Origin: Alphaproteobacteria bacterium
Lineage (GTDB): Bacteria; Pseudomonadota; Alphaproteobacteria; Rhizobiales; Xanthobacteraceae
Reading direction: 5' to 3'
Assembly: GCA_037200445.1 (NCBI GenBank)
Contig: JBBCGH010000001.1
Coordinates: forward strand, 3,534,001-3,598,000
Length of the DNA: 64,000 nucleotides
The position numbers and the translations under genes are program-made. Below, piece by piece: positions 30,626 through 39,190 of the stretch (within the stretch, counting starts at the first letter, position 1; the number at the start of each line of letters is the position of its first letter). The notes beneath the pieces are model-generated. The model saw nothing but the letters and a program-made list of their open reading frames with translations, had not been told where the DNA came from and made no database searches.

Positions 30626-31503
30626 ATGCCTGCGCTTGCCTATACCGCTCCGACATCGGTCGAGGATGCCGTCCGCGCGCTCGCCGGAGCCTCCGGCCCT
30701 GCGAAAGTCCTGTCCGGCGGGGACAGACCTGCTGGTTCAACTGCGATCCGGCCGAGTCAAACCGTCGCTGATCGTCGACACCAAGAAAATCCCCCGGCAT
30801 CTCCGGCATCCGCGAGGAGAACGGCGTCTTCATCATCGGCGCGGCGACATCTGGCGCCGAGATCGGCGAGAACAAAGCCCCTCAAGCGCGCCTGGCCGGG
30901 GATCGTCGAGGCCGCCAACCTGATCGGTTCGACGCAGGTGCAGGGCCGCGCCTCGCTCGCCGGCAACCTGTGCAATGCGTCGCCGGCCGCCGATAGCGTT
31001 CCGGCGCTGATCGCGGCGCGCGCGACCTGCGTGATCGTCGGCGGCAAGGGAAAGCGCGAGGTGCCGGTCGAGAGCATCTGCACCGGCCCGGGGGAAAACG
31101 TCGCTTGCGCGCGACGAATTCATCATCGAGTTTCGGCTGCCGAAGCGCGCGCCGCGCTCGGCCGACGCCTACCTGCGCTTCATTCCGCGTACCGAGATGG
31201 ACATCGCGGTCGTTGGCGCCGCCGTCAACGTCACGCGCGACGCCGGCGGCGTCATCACTGACGCGCGGGTCGTCCTCGGCGCGGGTCGCGCCGACCGCTG
31301 TGCTGGTGCCGGAGGCCGCCGCGGCGCTCACCGGGCGAAAGCTCGACGACGCAGCGCTCGCCGCGCTCGACAAGGCGGCGCGCGCCGCCTGCAAGCCGAT
31401 CGACGACAAGCGCGGCACGATCGCGTATCGCACCAAGGTCGCGGGCGTGATGACACGCCGCGCGGCGGCCATCGCCTACGAGCGCGCCGGGGAACGTCAA
31501 TGA
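30626..31503 (+). CDS. Xanthine dehydrogenase family, FAD-binding subunit, frameshifted
   Basis: Medium (CoxM-like) subunit carrying FAD. Visible pieces in order: MPALAYTAPTSVEDAVRAL, TDLLVQLRSG, FIIGAATSG, TQVQGRASLAGNLCNASPAAD (FAD-binding), DEFIIEFRLPK and RAAAIAYERAGERQ. The frame changes near 30718, 30792, 30885, 31092 and 31286. At each point one extra base in a G or C run restores the expected reading (for example GGGG for GGG). The total (about 292 residues) is normal. Clear GGGAG ribosome site 5 bases upstream. Stop and next start overlap (ATGA). Confidence 0.85.
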
Positions 31504-31981
31504 GCAAGCATCACGTCACGACCACCATCAACGGCGAGCCGACGAATTCCTGTGCGAGCCGCAGCTCACCCTGCTCGACGTGCTGCGCGACGAACTGCGG
31601 CTGACCGGCAGCAAGGAAGGCTGTTCTTCGGGCGACTGCGGCGCGTGCAGCGTGACGGTCGATGGGCGTCTCGTGTGCTCGTGCCTCATGCTTGCCGTCG
31701 AGGCCGAAGGCAAATCGATCCAGACGGTGGAGGGCCTGGCGCACGGCCATGATCTGCACCCGTTGCAACAGAAGTTTCTCGAGCACGCCGCGTTGCAGTG
31801 CGGCTTCTGCACGCCGGGCGTGCTGGTCGCCTCGAAGGCGCTGCTCGACCGCAATCCGAACCCGACCGAAACCGAAGTGCGCTACTGGCTCGCCGGCAAC
31901 CTGTGCCGCTGCACCGGCTACGACAAGATCGTCCGCGCCGTTCTCGATACGGCTGCCGAGATGCGGGGGGCAAACGCCTAG
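31500..31981 (+). CDS. Xanthine dehydrogenase family, 2Fe-2S subunit, one frameshift
   Basis: Small (CoxS-like) subunit of about 160 residues that passes electrons from the molybdenum site to FAD. The plant-ferredoxin-type cluster motif is CSSGDCGAC, and the second cluster uses CGFCTPG and CRCTGY. One frame change near 31540, where a single missing G between ACG and AATTC restores EFLCEPQLTLLD. Co-transcribed with the FAD subunit. Confidence 0.9.
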
Positions 31982-32039
31982 CCACCTCCCCGCGCGCGGC
32001 CATCATGATACGGCGTCGCGGCACTCCCCTCACGGCTGG

Positions 32040-32217
32040 CTAGTCGCCCAGTTCTTTTCTGACCGCGGCGGCCGCGTTGCCGACCTTGTCGACGACGCGC
32101 TGCAGGTCGGCGCGGGGTGACGCCCAGCTCCTTCGCCCAGTATTTGACCTCGTAGTCCTCGCTCATGTTGATCTTGCTGCGGTCGGGTTGGCCCCGCTTC
32201 GTCTTGTTATCGGCCAT
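32040..32217 (-). CDS. DUF3606 family small protein, one frameshift
   Basis: About 59 residues: MADNKTKRGQPDRSKINM followed by a short helical domain (YEVKYWAKELGVT, then ADLQRVVDKVGN in another frame). The frame changes near 32110, where one extra base in a C/G run fits. DUF3606 proteins are common in alphaproteobacterial stress regulons; their molecular role is unknown. An exact EcfG-type promoter lies 25 bases upstream of the start. Confidence 0.8.
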
Positions 32218-32241
32218 CTTCGTTCTCCTGTCACAGTACGA

Positions 32242-32266
32242 AACGGGGCAGCGCAGGCAATGTTCC
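32242..32266 (-). promoter_or_regulatory. EcfG (general stress) sigma factor promoter, exact consensus
   Basis: On the minus strand GGAAC is followed after exactly 16 bases by CGTT, matching the alphaproteobacterial EcfG consensus GGAAC-N16/17-CGTT. It points at the DUF3606 gene, whose start is 24 bases past the -10 element. Confidence 0.75.
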
Positions 32267-32340
32267 GCGCGTACGCGACGTGGAACGATCGGCCGCGCGC
32301 CCACTTGACCTGTGGTCTTCCTCCTACAGGCAAGAATGTC

Positions 32341-32606
32341 ATGAGCGATACCGAACACGCCCGCCCGCCTCGCAGCCGACGATATCGCGAGGCGCGGCTC
32401 AGCCGCGTTGCGCGACGCCAAGGCAGGTCTTGACGATGCGGTGGAGAACATCAGCGAGCAAGGGCGTGAGGCGTTGCGCGGCGCGCGCGAGATGCGCGAC
32501 ACGTTCGACGATGCGATCCGCAATTCGCTGCGCACGCAACCCCTATACCACGCTGGCGATCGCGGGCCTGATCGGCTTCGCCTACGCGGCGATGCGCCGC
32601 CGCTGA
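32341..32606 (+). CDS. DUF883/YqjD-like small membrane-anchored protein, frameshifted
   Basis: About 88 residues. An amphipathic helical part (LRDAKAGLDDAVENISEQG, then REALRGAREMRDTFDDAI) precedes a single C-terminal membrane segment (TLAIAGLIGFAYAAMRRR). This is the layout of YqjD/ElaB proteins, which tether ribosomes to the inner membrane in stationary phase in E. coli. The frame changes near 32400 and near 32545. The DUF3606 gene is divergent. Confidence 0.7.
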
Positions 32607-32657
32607 GCGCAAGGTCCTCGCGGAAATAAATAAACTCGCGCCGACAGCGCGGCCAAT

Positions 32658-32681
32658 GGAACGGCTCGCACGCCGAAGGTT
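32658..32681 (+). promoter_or_regulatory. Possible EcfG-type promoter, spacer one base short
   Basis: GGAAC and GGTT are separated by 15 bases, 33 bases before the start of the Gln-rich protein gene. The spacing is one below the consensus and the first -10 base is G instead of C. Given the single-base errors in this stretch a true match is possible. Confidence 0.35.
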
Positions 32682-32714
32682 GCCGATGTGGGCACCATTA
32701 ACAAGGAAACGTTC

Positions 32715-32901
32715 ATGAGCAACGAGACCCAAAACCAGAATCCGAACCAGGGCGGACAGCAGAACCAGCAGCCCGGACAAGGCGGCCAGCAGGGCGGCCA
32801 GGAAAACAAGCCGGGCCAGCAGACTCAGCAGCCGGGCCAGGGCGGGCAGCCGAAGCCCGGCCAGCAGGGCGGGACAGCAGAACCAGGGCGACAAGCGCTA
32901 G
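32715..32901 (+). CDS. Gln/Gly/Pro-rich low-complexity small protein, one frameshift
   Basis: About 62 residues, almost only Gln, Gly, Pro, Asn and Lys, with two near-repeats around QQPGQGGQ. No hydrophobic segment, so it should be intrinsically disordered and very soluble. The end reads QNQGDKR when one extra G near 32873 is removed. A good AAGGAA site precedes the ATG. A strong terminator follows. Function unknown; similar low-complexity proteins occur among stress-induced genes. Confidence 0.6.
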
Positions 32902-32921
32902 TTCAACGGTTCTCACAAGAG

Positions 32922-32951
32922 CCCCGGCTGAGAAGCCGGGGTTTCTTCTTA
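32922..32951 (+). terminator. Rho-independent terminator
   Basis: Perfect 8-bp stem CCCCGGCT / AGCCGGGG with a GAGA tetraloop, followed by TTTCTTCTT. It lies 20 bases after the Gln-rich protein stop and 20 bases before the YciF-like gene, so that gene depends on read-through or on a promoter I cannot see. Confidence 0.85.
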
Positions 32952-32971
32952 TCCTCCAAGGGACAACAACC

Positions 32972-33478
32972 ATGGCCAAAGACAAGACGCTTCAAGACCT
33001 CTTTCTCGACACGCTGAAAGACATTTACTTCGCCGAAAAGAAAATCCTGACCGCGCTGCCCAAGATGGCAAAGGCGGCGCAATCGCAAGACCTCAAGGCC
33101 GCCTTCACCAAGCACGAAGGCGAGACCGAGCAGCAGGTGGACCGGCTCGAGAAGGTCTTCAAGTCGATCGGCGAGACGCCCAAGGGCAAGACCTGCGACG
33201 CCATCATGGGCATTCTCGACGAGGGCAAGGAGATCATGGACGAGTACGAGGACATGCCCGCGCTCGATGCCGGATTGCTCGCTGCCGCGCAGGCGGTCGA
33301 GCACTATGAAATCTCGCGCTATGGCACGCTGAAGTGCTGGGCGGGTGAGCTCGGCTACAACGAGGCGGTGAAACTCCTCGACGCGACGCTTGCCGAAGAG
33401 AAGAAAACCGACGCCGCGCTATCCGGCCTCGCCGAAAGCGCCGTCAACATGCACGCTCAGACGGCGGAAGCCGCCTAG
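32972..33478 (+). CDS. YciF-like ferritin-fold protein (DUF892)
   Basis: A 168-residue four-helix protein. DLFLDTLKDIYFAEKKILTALPKMA is the YciF/DUF892 signature; further acidic/His positions occur in KHEGETEQQVDRLE and VEHYEISRYGTL, which in ferritin-like folds bind a di-iron site. YciF/YciE are stress-induced in enterobacteria. No signal peptide. Good ribosome site in the leader just after the terminator. Confidence 0.88.
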   Translation: MAKDKTLQDLFLDTLKDIYFAEKKILTALPKMAKAAQSQDLKAAFTKHEGETEQQVDRLEKVFKSIGETPKGKTCDAIMGILDEGKEIMDEYEDMPALDAGLLAAAQAVEHYEISRYGTLKCWAGELGYNEAVKLLDATLAEEKKTDAALSGLAESAVNMHAQTAEAA

Positions 33479-33485
33479 CCAATCG

Positions 33486-33515
33486 CCTGCGGGCGTGTTC
33501 CGGCATGCCCGCAGG
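33486..33515 (+). terminator. Hairpin behind the YciF-like gene
   Basis: Perfect 9-bp arms CCTGCGGGC / GCCCGCAGG with a 12-base loop start 8 bases after the stop. The following bases (TTCCG) are weak as a T tract, so termination may be partial. Confidence 0.45.
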
Positions 33516-33534
33516 TTCCGAAAGAAGCGTCAGC

Positions 33535-33716
33535 ATGACCGACGATAAGAAGACCCACACGGAAAGCGCCGAGGCCTATCGTGCCGAGGCCGGCGAGAAG
33601 GTGCGCACGGTCCGCTCGCTGAAGCAGGGGAGCGAAGCGCGCAAGAGCAGAAGGCCTACAGCGAGCTCGCCGATAACGAGGACTGGTTGGCGAAGAACGC
33701 CGACAAGCTTGTGTGA
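33535..33716 (+). CDS. Small acidic/charged hypothetical protein, one frameshift
   Basis: About 60 residues. MTDDKKTHTESAEAYRAEAG starts the protein; after one frame change near 33640 it ends AYSELADNEDWLAKNADKLV. The final block is a pattern seen in many small Rhizobiales proteins with a helical N-terminus. It overlaps or abuts the next small gene. Function unknown. Confidence 0.5.
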
Positions 33717-33763
33717 AGCGGATCATCCGGGCGGCCCTCGCTCGGAGCGGAGAAATAATCAGA

Positions 33764-34009
33764 ATGTTCAAAACGTGGTGGAATATCGGGATGCTGGCGG
33801 CGGAAGCGCAGCAGGTGATGTGGCTGCGGTTCATGCGGCTTGCTGCCGGCGGTGCAACGGCGTCCGCCGAAGCGCAGCGCATGGTCTCCGAAAAGGTCGC
33901 GATCGCGGCACCCGTGGCGGCCGGCATCCTGATGGGCGATTCATCTGCCAAGGTGGTGAAGCGCTATCGCCGGAAAGTTCGCGCCAACAAGCGCCGGCTG
34001 TCGAAATGA
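33764..34009 (+). CDS. Small conserved hypothetical protein
   Basis: 81 residues, starting MFKTWWNIGMLAAEAQQVM. The Trp-rich amphipathic N-terminus, Ala-rich middle and very basic end (RYRRKVRANKRRLSK) suggest association with a surface such as a membrane or granule. An upstream GTG at 33713 is possible, but GGAGA 8-9 bases before this ATG favours the shorter form. Phasin-like role is only a guess. Confidence 0.5.
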   Translation: MFKTWWNIGMLAAEAQQVMWLRFMRLAAGGATASAEAQRMVSEKVAIAAPVAAGILMGDSSAKVVKRYRRKVRANKRRLSK

Positions 34010-34069
34010 CTTCGCTGCGCTCTCCGCGGGGAGAGCTTGGACAAGAGCGTTAGCAGGCCGAAAGAGAAA

Positions 34070-34094
34070 GCCCGGCGCGGGAGACACGCCGGGC
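34070..34094 (-). terminator. Terminator of the small secreted protein gene
   Basis: On the minus strand GCCCGGCG, a 9-base loop and CGCCGGGC are followed by TTTCTCTTT. It lies about 25 bases behind the minus-strand gene ending at 34120. Confidence 0.75.
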
Positions 34095-34119
34095 CTTCGT
34101 CTTGAAGCGCGTGTTTGTG

Positions 34120-34447
34120 CTATTTCGATCCGCCGCTGCCGGTGCTGGCGCCGGTTCGCATCCCGAGCCGCGGGCGGCCGGGCCGGATCGTCGCTTCGCG
34201 TGTTCGACGCGGGCGCGGTCCTCATGCTGCCGGGGGCCATCGTGCCGCCCGTGACCTGACCGCCGCTCATCGATCCGCCTGCGGTATTTCCGGCGGCCGG
34301 ATTGGCGCCCGGGCCCGTCGGGTTCTTGTCCGGGTCCTTCATTGTACCTTGCTGCGCCGAGTCGGCGCCGCCGGCGCCTTGCGCGACGGCCATGGTGCAG
34401 CTTCCGGCCACGAGGGCCGCGGCGAGAACGATCGAGAGCGATTTCAT
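34120..34447 (-). CDS. Small secreted low-complexity protein under EcfG-type promoter, one frameshift
   Basis: About 108 residues. Signal peptide MKSLSIVLAAALVAGSCTMAVAQ, then a mature region rich in Gly, Thr, Ser, Pro and Asn (GNTAGGSMSGGQVTGGTM). The end reads RLGMRTGASTGSGGSK after one frame change near 34180. A ribosome site AAGGAG precedes the ATG. An exact EcfG-type promoter lies 45 bases upstream and a good terminator follows, so this is a complete single-gene stress unit. Confidence 0.65.
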
Positions 34448-34491
34448 TTGTTATTCTCCTTGGAGGGAAACGCGGGTTGCGTTCGATCCTC

Positions 34492-34517
34492 AACGACGCC
34501 GGGCACATTCGAGTTCC
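34492..34517 (-). promoter_or_regulatory. EcfG (general stress) sigma factor promoter, exact consensus
   Basis: On the minus strand GGAAC, 17 bases, CGTT. The -10 element ends 44 bases before the ATG of the small secreted protein. This is the second exact match in the same accessory stretch. Confidence 0.75.
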
Positions 34518-34607
34518 GGTTGTAGCGGCTAAAGAGCGTTATTGAAGGACTCTCTTTTCGGCGACGGACCAGGAACTTCGCGGCGCGACATGTCTTAGCC
34601 CTTTGTA

Positions 34608-34823
34608 ATGGATCGCACCGAACTACGGCGGTTGCTGACCGCGACCGAAAGAGAGATCGCGCAAGGCGAAATCCTGATCCAGAACCAGCGCTGGCGCATC
34701 GAGACGCTCAAGCGGGATGGTCTGGATACGGCCGATGCGGACGAGGCTCTGCACTCGCTGGTGCGAAACCAGGCCGTGCAGGAACAGCATCGGGCCAAGC
34801 TGATGAAATGCCTTGAGGCGTGA
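34608..34823 (+). CDS. Small coiled-coil hypothetical protein
   Basis: A 71-residue all-helical protein (MDRTELRRLLTATEREIAQGE, then RNQAVQEQHRAKLMKCLEA). It resembles short response-associated helical proteins common in Bradyrhizobium-like genomes, but I cannot name a family. No strong ribosome site is seen. Confidence 0.5.
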   Translation: MDRTELRRLLTATEREIAQGEILIQNQRWRIETLKRDGLDTADADEALHSLVRNQAVQEQHRAKLMKCLEA

Positions 34824-34937
34824 GGGCCCTTGCGGCCATCTTCTGCATAGCGCGGGGTGAACAACGTCGGACGCGAAAACACACTTGTCACGTCGCGCGC
34901 GATGGGCCTATTTTTTTCGCACGGACGGGACGGTGCG

Positions 34938-35039
34938 ATGGCCAGGAAATCGAAACCCAGGTTCGATCCGAACGTGTTTCTCGCGACCGTGAACGGCGGC
35001 TCGTTGCATCCGACCGCGTTTATCAACCTGAGATCGTAG
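34938..35039 (+). pseudogene. Remnant of a Crp/Fnr-type regulator N-terminus
   Basis: The first about 21 residues (ARKSKPRFDPNVFLATVNGG) match the start of Rhizobiales Crp/Fnr regulators, which continue with a cyclic-nucleotide-binding domain. Here the similarity stops and the frame ends 12 codons later. The rest of the regulator is not found downstream. Recognition rests on a short stretch and on memory of the family. Confidence 0.4.
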
Positions 35040-35044
35040 CGGCG

Positions 35045-35230
35045 ATGTCGACTGCGTTCGACACCGTCTGCCGATTCGTCTCCGTCAAGATCAACCGCGA
35101 TCCAGACGTGCGACGCCGTTTGGCGCCGATCATTCTCCGGCGCGTCGATGAAGGAGAGCGCGATCCGCAGCGCCTGCCCGAACTCGCGCTGAATGAACTG
35201 GCCGGTACCGACCGGTCGGAGGTCGCATAG
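35045..35230 (+). CDS. Small hypothetical protein
   Basis: 61 residues from MSTAFDTVCRFVSVKI. The frame is open upstream through VYQPEIVAA, which also looks protein-like, so the true start may lie earlier and may have been replaced by the Crp/Fnr remnant. The middle RRRLAPIILRRVDEGERDPQRL is typical of short Rhizobiales helical proteins of unknown function. Confidence 0.45.
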   Translation: MSTAFDTVCRFVSVKINRDPDVRRRLAPIILRRVDEGERDPQRLPELALNELAGTDRSEVA

Positions 35231-35277
35231 CTCACGTTTGTATTCGCATCGCGACGTTGCGAGCGGAGGATGCAGGC

Positions 35278-35471
35278 ATGGTCACCACCGAGGCAATGCG
35301 CGTATTCGCGCTCGACTGCTTGCGCTGGGCGGAGCGCACACCCAATCCAGTCACCGGGAGATCATGATGCGCGTCGCGCGCATGTGGATGAACGCCGCGT
35401 CCGGGATCGAACGGCAGGTCGATAACGGTTGGGAGCTGGCGTGCCCCGATCTTCGAAGCAAGCTCGATTGA
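35278..35471 (+). CDS. Small hypothetical protein, one frameshift
   Basis: About 64 residues: MVTTEAMRVFALDCLRWAER, then, after a frame change near 35350, REIMMRVARMWMNAASGIER and CPDLRSKLD. The GAGCGGAGGA ribosome site 7 bases upstream supports the start. The pattern (Cys-Leu-Arg-Trp-Ala, then a helix ending in IER) is common in the order; no function known. Confidence 0.5.
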
Positions 35472-35505
35472 TCTGGGAGTTGACGGAGCCGCCGCCTCTG
35501 CCCCG

Positions 35506-35886
35506 CTAGGCTGCCGGCCGGTCCTTGTGCAGGTGCCGCGCGATCGTCGCGTCGATCTGGTTCAAGGTGTAGGGTTTCGGCAGGAACGTAGACCCGGGCA
35601 CGCTGCGGAAATCGCCCATCGAGCGGCGGCCCGACGCGTAGATGACCGGCAGCGCCGGCCGCAGTTCGCGCGCGATGCGTGCCAGCTGCGCGCCATCCAT
35701 GCCCTCGCCCAGGTCGATGTCGGTGAGCATGATGTCGATGTCGGCGCCCGAGAGCAGATGCTCGAGCGCGCGCATGGCATCCGGCGCGGCGTGCACCGCA
35801 AAGCCCTTGTCGGTCAGCGCTTCGGTCAATAGCTCGCTGAGCATCGGCTCGTCTTCGACCAGAAGCACTTTCGGTCCGGATTCCAT
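35506..35886 (-). CDS. Single-domain response regulator
   Basis: A 126-residue CheY-like receiver with no output domain. Acidic pocket Glu11-Asp12, phosphoacceptor Asp56 (LTDIDLGEG), and the conserved lysine in FLPKPYT. Its position in the same accessory stretch as the HisKA_2 kinase suggests, but does not show, a phosphorelay. An alternative GTG start 21 bases upstream is possible. Confidence 0.85.
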   Translation of the reverse strand: MESGPKVLLVEDEPMLSELLTEALTDKGFAVHAAPDAMRALEHLLSGADIDIMLTDIDLGEGMDGAQLARIARELRPALPVIYASGRRSMGDFRSVPGSTFLPKPYTLNQIDATIARHLHKDRPAA

Positions 35887-36084
35887 CGGGTATCTCTCAA
35901 CCTCCACAGCTAGGAAAAGCCGGGAGGCAAAGATTGTTTCTGAATTTCAGAAATTTGAGCCCGGCGCGGTTACCAAACAGTTAGTGGTGCGAAGCGGAGT
36001 TCCGAATGGGTAAATTGCGGTGTATTTCGGTTAAACGATTGATCCAAAAGGGTAGCCGAGTACGCCTTGCAGGCGCGCGGAGCG

Positions 36085-36765
36085 ATGACAGGTCCGAGGA
36101 TGGCACGCCGCGATAACATCCTGATCGGGCTCACCCCCGAGGTTCTGCTCAAGGCCTATGCGTGCGGCATCTTTCCCATGGCGGAAGATGCCGACGATCC
36201 GGCGCTGTTCTGGATCGATCCGCCGGAGCGCGGGATCATCCCGCTGGATGCGTTCCATGTGCCGTCGCGGCTTGCGCGCACGGTGCGCGCGACCGGCCTG
36301 ACCGTCGTTTGCGACCGCGATTTTTCCGCCGTCGTCGACGGCTGCGCCGAGCCGGGGCCGAAGCGCGCGCGCACCTGGATCAACGCGCCGCTCCGCAAGC
36401 TCTATTCCGGGCTGTTCGAGATCGGGCACTGTCATACCGTGGAGGTCTATGACGGCGAGACCCTGGCCGGCGGGCTCTATGGCGTGAGCCTCGGCCGCGC
36501 CTTCTTTGGCGAGAGCATGTTTCACCGCGCGCGCGATGCCTCGAAGATCGCGCTGGTGCATCTGGTGGCGCGCTTGAAGCTCGGCGGCTTCGAACTGCTC
36601 GACACGCAATTCCTCACCGAGCACCTCACGACATTCGGCGCCACGGAGGTGCCGCAGGAGCGCTACGGCCGGCTGCTCGCCAGCGCGATCCGGCAGAGCG
36701 CCGACATGTCGGTGTTCGCCCGGACGCTGAGCGGCGCGGAGGCCGTCGCGCTCGCGCGCGGCTGA
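36085..36765 (+). CDS. aat: Leucyl/phenylalanyl-tRNA--protein transferase
   Basis: Enzyme of the N-end rule: it adds Leu or Phe from tRNA to proteins with N-terminal Lys or Arg, marking them for ClpAP through ClpS (present at 48.1 kb). Visible are [22 protein letters not shown] and [26 protein letters not shown]. 226 residues, normal. ATG at 36085 and 36100 are both possible starts; neither has a well-spaced ribosome site. Normally adjacent to accC in relatives. Confidence 0.95.
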   Translation: MTGPRMARRDNILIGLTPEVLLKAYACGIFPMAEDADDPALFWIDPPERGIIPLDAFHVPSRLARTVRATGLTVVCDRDFSAVVDGCAEPGPKRARTWINAPLRKLYSGLFEIGHCHTVEVYDGETLAGGLYGVSLGRAFFGESMFHRARDASKIALVHLVARLKLGGFELLDTQFLTEHLTTFGATEVPQERYGRLLASAIRQSADMSVFARTLSGAEAVALARG

Positions 36766-37803
<1,038 letters not shown>

Positions 37804-37904
37804 GGCGCCCGGCGATTCGGCCGCAACTCTACGCCGGGCCGAGGGAGCGGCTGGTTAACACGGTGAATACGGCGGTCAAAGGGCGGAACCACGGCCACTG
37901 GCCA

Positions 37905-38015
37905 TGTCCCGGACGCGGTGCGCCACGGAGTGGTGCGCCGCAGATCCGGGATCGAACGAGTCTCGGTCGGTCCGGTTCAGCGACGCAGCATTTCATGCGC
38001 GTCGCGCCCGGGACA
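37905..38015. repeat. Palindromic intergenic repeat
   Basis: Between DUF2155 and the NDUFA12 homologue. Outer TGTCCCGG / CCGGGACA and an inner imperfect hairpin GCGGTGCGCCAC / GTGGTGCGCCGC at about 37914-37941. The wording GTCCCGGACGCGGTGC is a frequent intergenic repeat in this bacterial group. Confidence 0.55.
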
Positions 38016-38019
38016 CAGA

Positions 38020-38442
38020 TCAGCTCCTGGGTCCTGGCACCCACGCCTTGTAATCGCCGGTCGCCTTCGGCCGGCGGCCTTGCGCCAGCGTCGAACCGGT
38101 CGGGCGCTGTGCGGCCGGCGTACCGGTCATGTTCGGCCGGTGCGGCTTCTCCCACGAATGCGGACGGTATTTCTCGTCCGTCGGCGGGGTGTCCACGGTG
38201 TGGTGGATCCATCCATGCCACGCCGGGCCGATCTGCGAGGCCTCCGCGTAGCCGTTGTAGATCACCCAGCGCCGCTCGAAGCCGAGTGCGGGATCGATCT
38301 TGCCGCCCTTGGTGCGATAGTAGCGATTGCCGAACTCATCCTCGCCGACGAACTCGCCATAGAGCGACGTCCACACTTGCGTGCCAAAGGTCTGGCCGTT
38401 CCACCAGGTGAAGAAACGGGTGAAGAAGGTTTTGATTTTCAT
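38020..38442 (-). CDS. NDUFA12 homologue (complex I accessory subunit)
   Basis: 140 residues. Matches the alphaproteobacterial homologue of the mitochondrial complex I subunit NDUFA12/B17.2: TFGTQVWTSLYGEFVGEDEFGNRYYR, ERRWVIYNGYAEASQIGP and WHGWIHHTVDTPP. ATG at 38442 starts MKIKTFFTRFFTWWNG, the usual start. Confidence 0.92.
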   Translation of the reverse strand: MKIKTFFTRFFTWWNGQTFGTQVWTSLYGEFVGEDEFGNRYYRTKGGKIDPALGFERRWVIYNGYAEASQIGPAWHGWIHHTVDTPPTDEKYRPHSWEKPHRPNMTGTPAAQRPTGSTLAQGRRPKATGDYKAWVPGPRS

Positions 38443-38869
38443 GGGCGCAACCGCATCGATGCGCCCTGATGCCAGTTCATCGAAAAAAAGTCCATGCAAG
38501 CGACGCGGTGAGAATCGATCCGTGCGAAGCGAGATTCGCTCCACAGCCATGCGACTTTCCGGACGTCGGCCGACGCGGCGTTGGTCGCGACATGCCTGCG
38601 GCCTCCGAATTTTCCCTCTTGACCGCCCTCGACTCAGGGATAGCGGCCGCGGGCAAACCGGTTCCGAGCTACCTTTTTTGGGTTCCATTCCACCGTCATG
38701 ACAGGCCGGCGACAGGACAACAAACCTGATGTGACAAATGGGTCTTCCGAATCCACTCGGAATCTCCGATACTTCCCGTGCTGCACCGATTCTGATCCCC
38801 AGAATTCACAGCCCTCCCACCAGCCTTAGCGTTTGATTCAGATTCACCCACTACTGCTTGACGGCGGTC

Positions 38870-39190
38870 GGGAGTGTGCTAGCGTTCGACCTGTTCGGCG
38901 GGGGGCAGTACCAAGTGCCCGGCGGACACTCCCAAAAAGGGTTCTGGACGCCTCGTCGCCGGGCTTTCGGCTTGTGCGCGGGAGCGGGTCCGCGCGTGCG
39001 ACGCGGCGGGGTCAACCGCCGTGAACGGGCCGGTGCCGTTCGGCGCCGGAAGACGGGGAACGTTGAGACAGAGCACCGGGCCAACCCGGTTCACAAGGAC
39101 GCGCGGCGGACAGCTCGCGTCTACAGAAAACGCGTCGGCAGCTTATATTTGGCGGGGTTTTCCGCTCAAGTTTCCGGCGCCCAAAAGGGG
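38870..39190 (+). promoter_or_regulatory. Long, hairpin-rich leader of nrdJ (candidate structured RNA)
   Basis: A perfect 8-bp long-range stem GGGAGTGT (38870-38877) / ACACTCCC (38926-38933) closes a region holding GGGCA-8-UGCCC. Further stems follow: GCGCGG/CCGCGC, GGCGG/CCGCC and CCGGTGCC/GGCGCCGG (one wobble). No AGCCACTG-like B12 box is visible. The whole gap 38443-39196 (754 bases) has no convincing gene; its first 400 bases show nothing else I recognise. A conserved leader motif upstream of nrdJ genes has, to my memory, been described, and this should be compared with it. GC-rich DNA yields hairpins by chance, so confidence is moderate. Confidence 0.45.

Noticed and set aside
34900-34920. 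T-run near 34910 as a terminator
   Set aside because: No adequate stem precedes the run of T.
38858-38885. Sigma-70-like promoter TTGACG-N16-TAGCGT before nrdJ
   Set aside because: The -10 would fall inside the 8-bp long-range stem region, and the -10 match is weak; not reported as a promoter.
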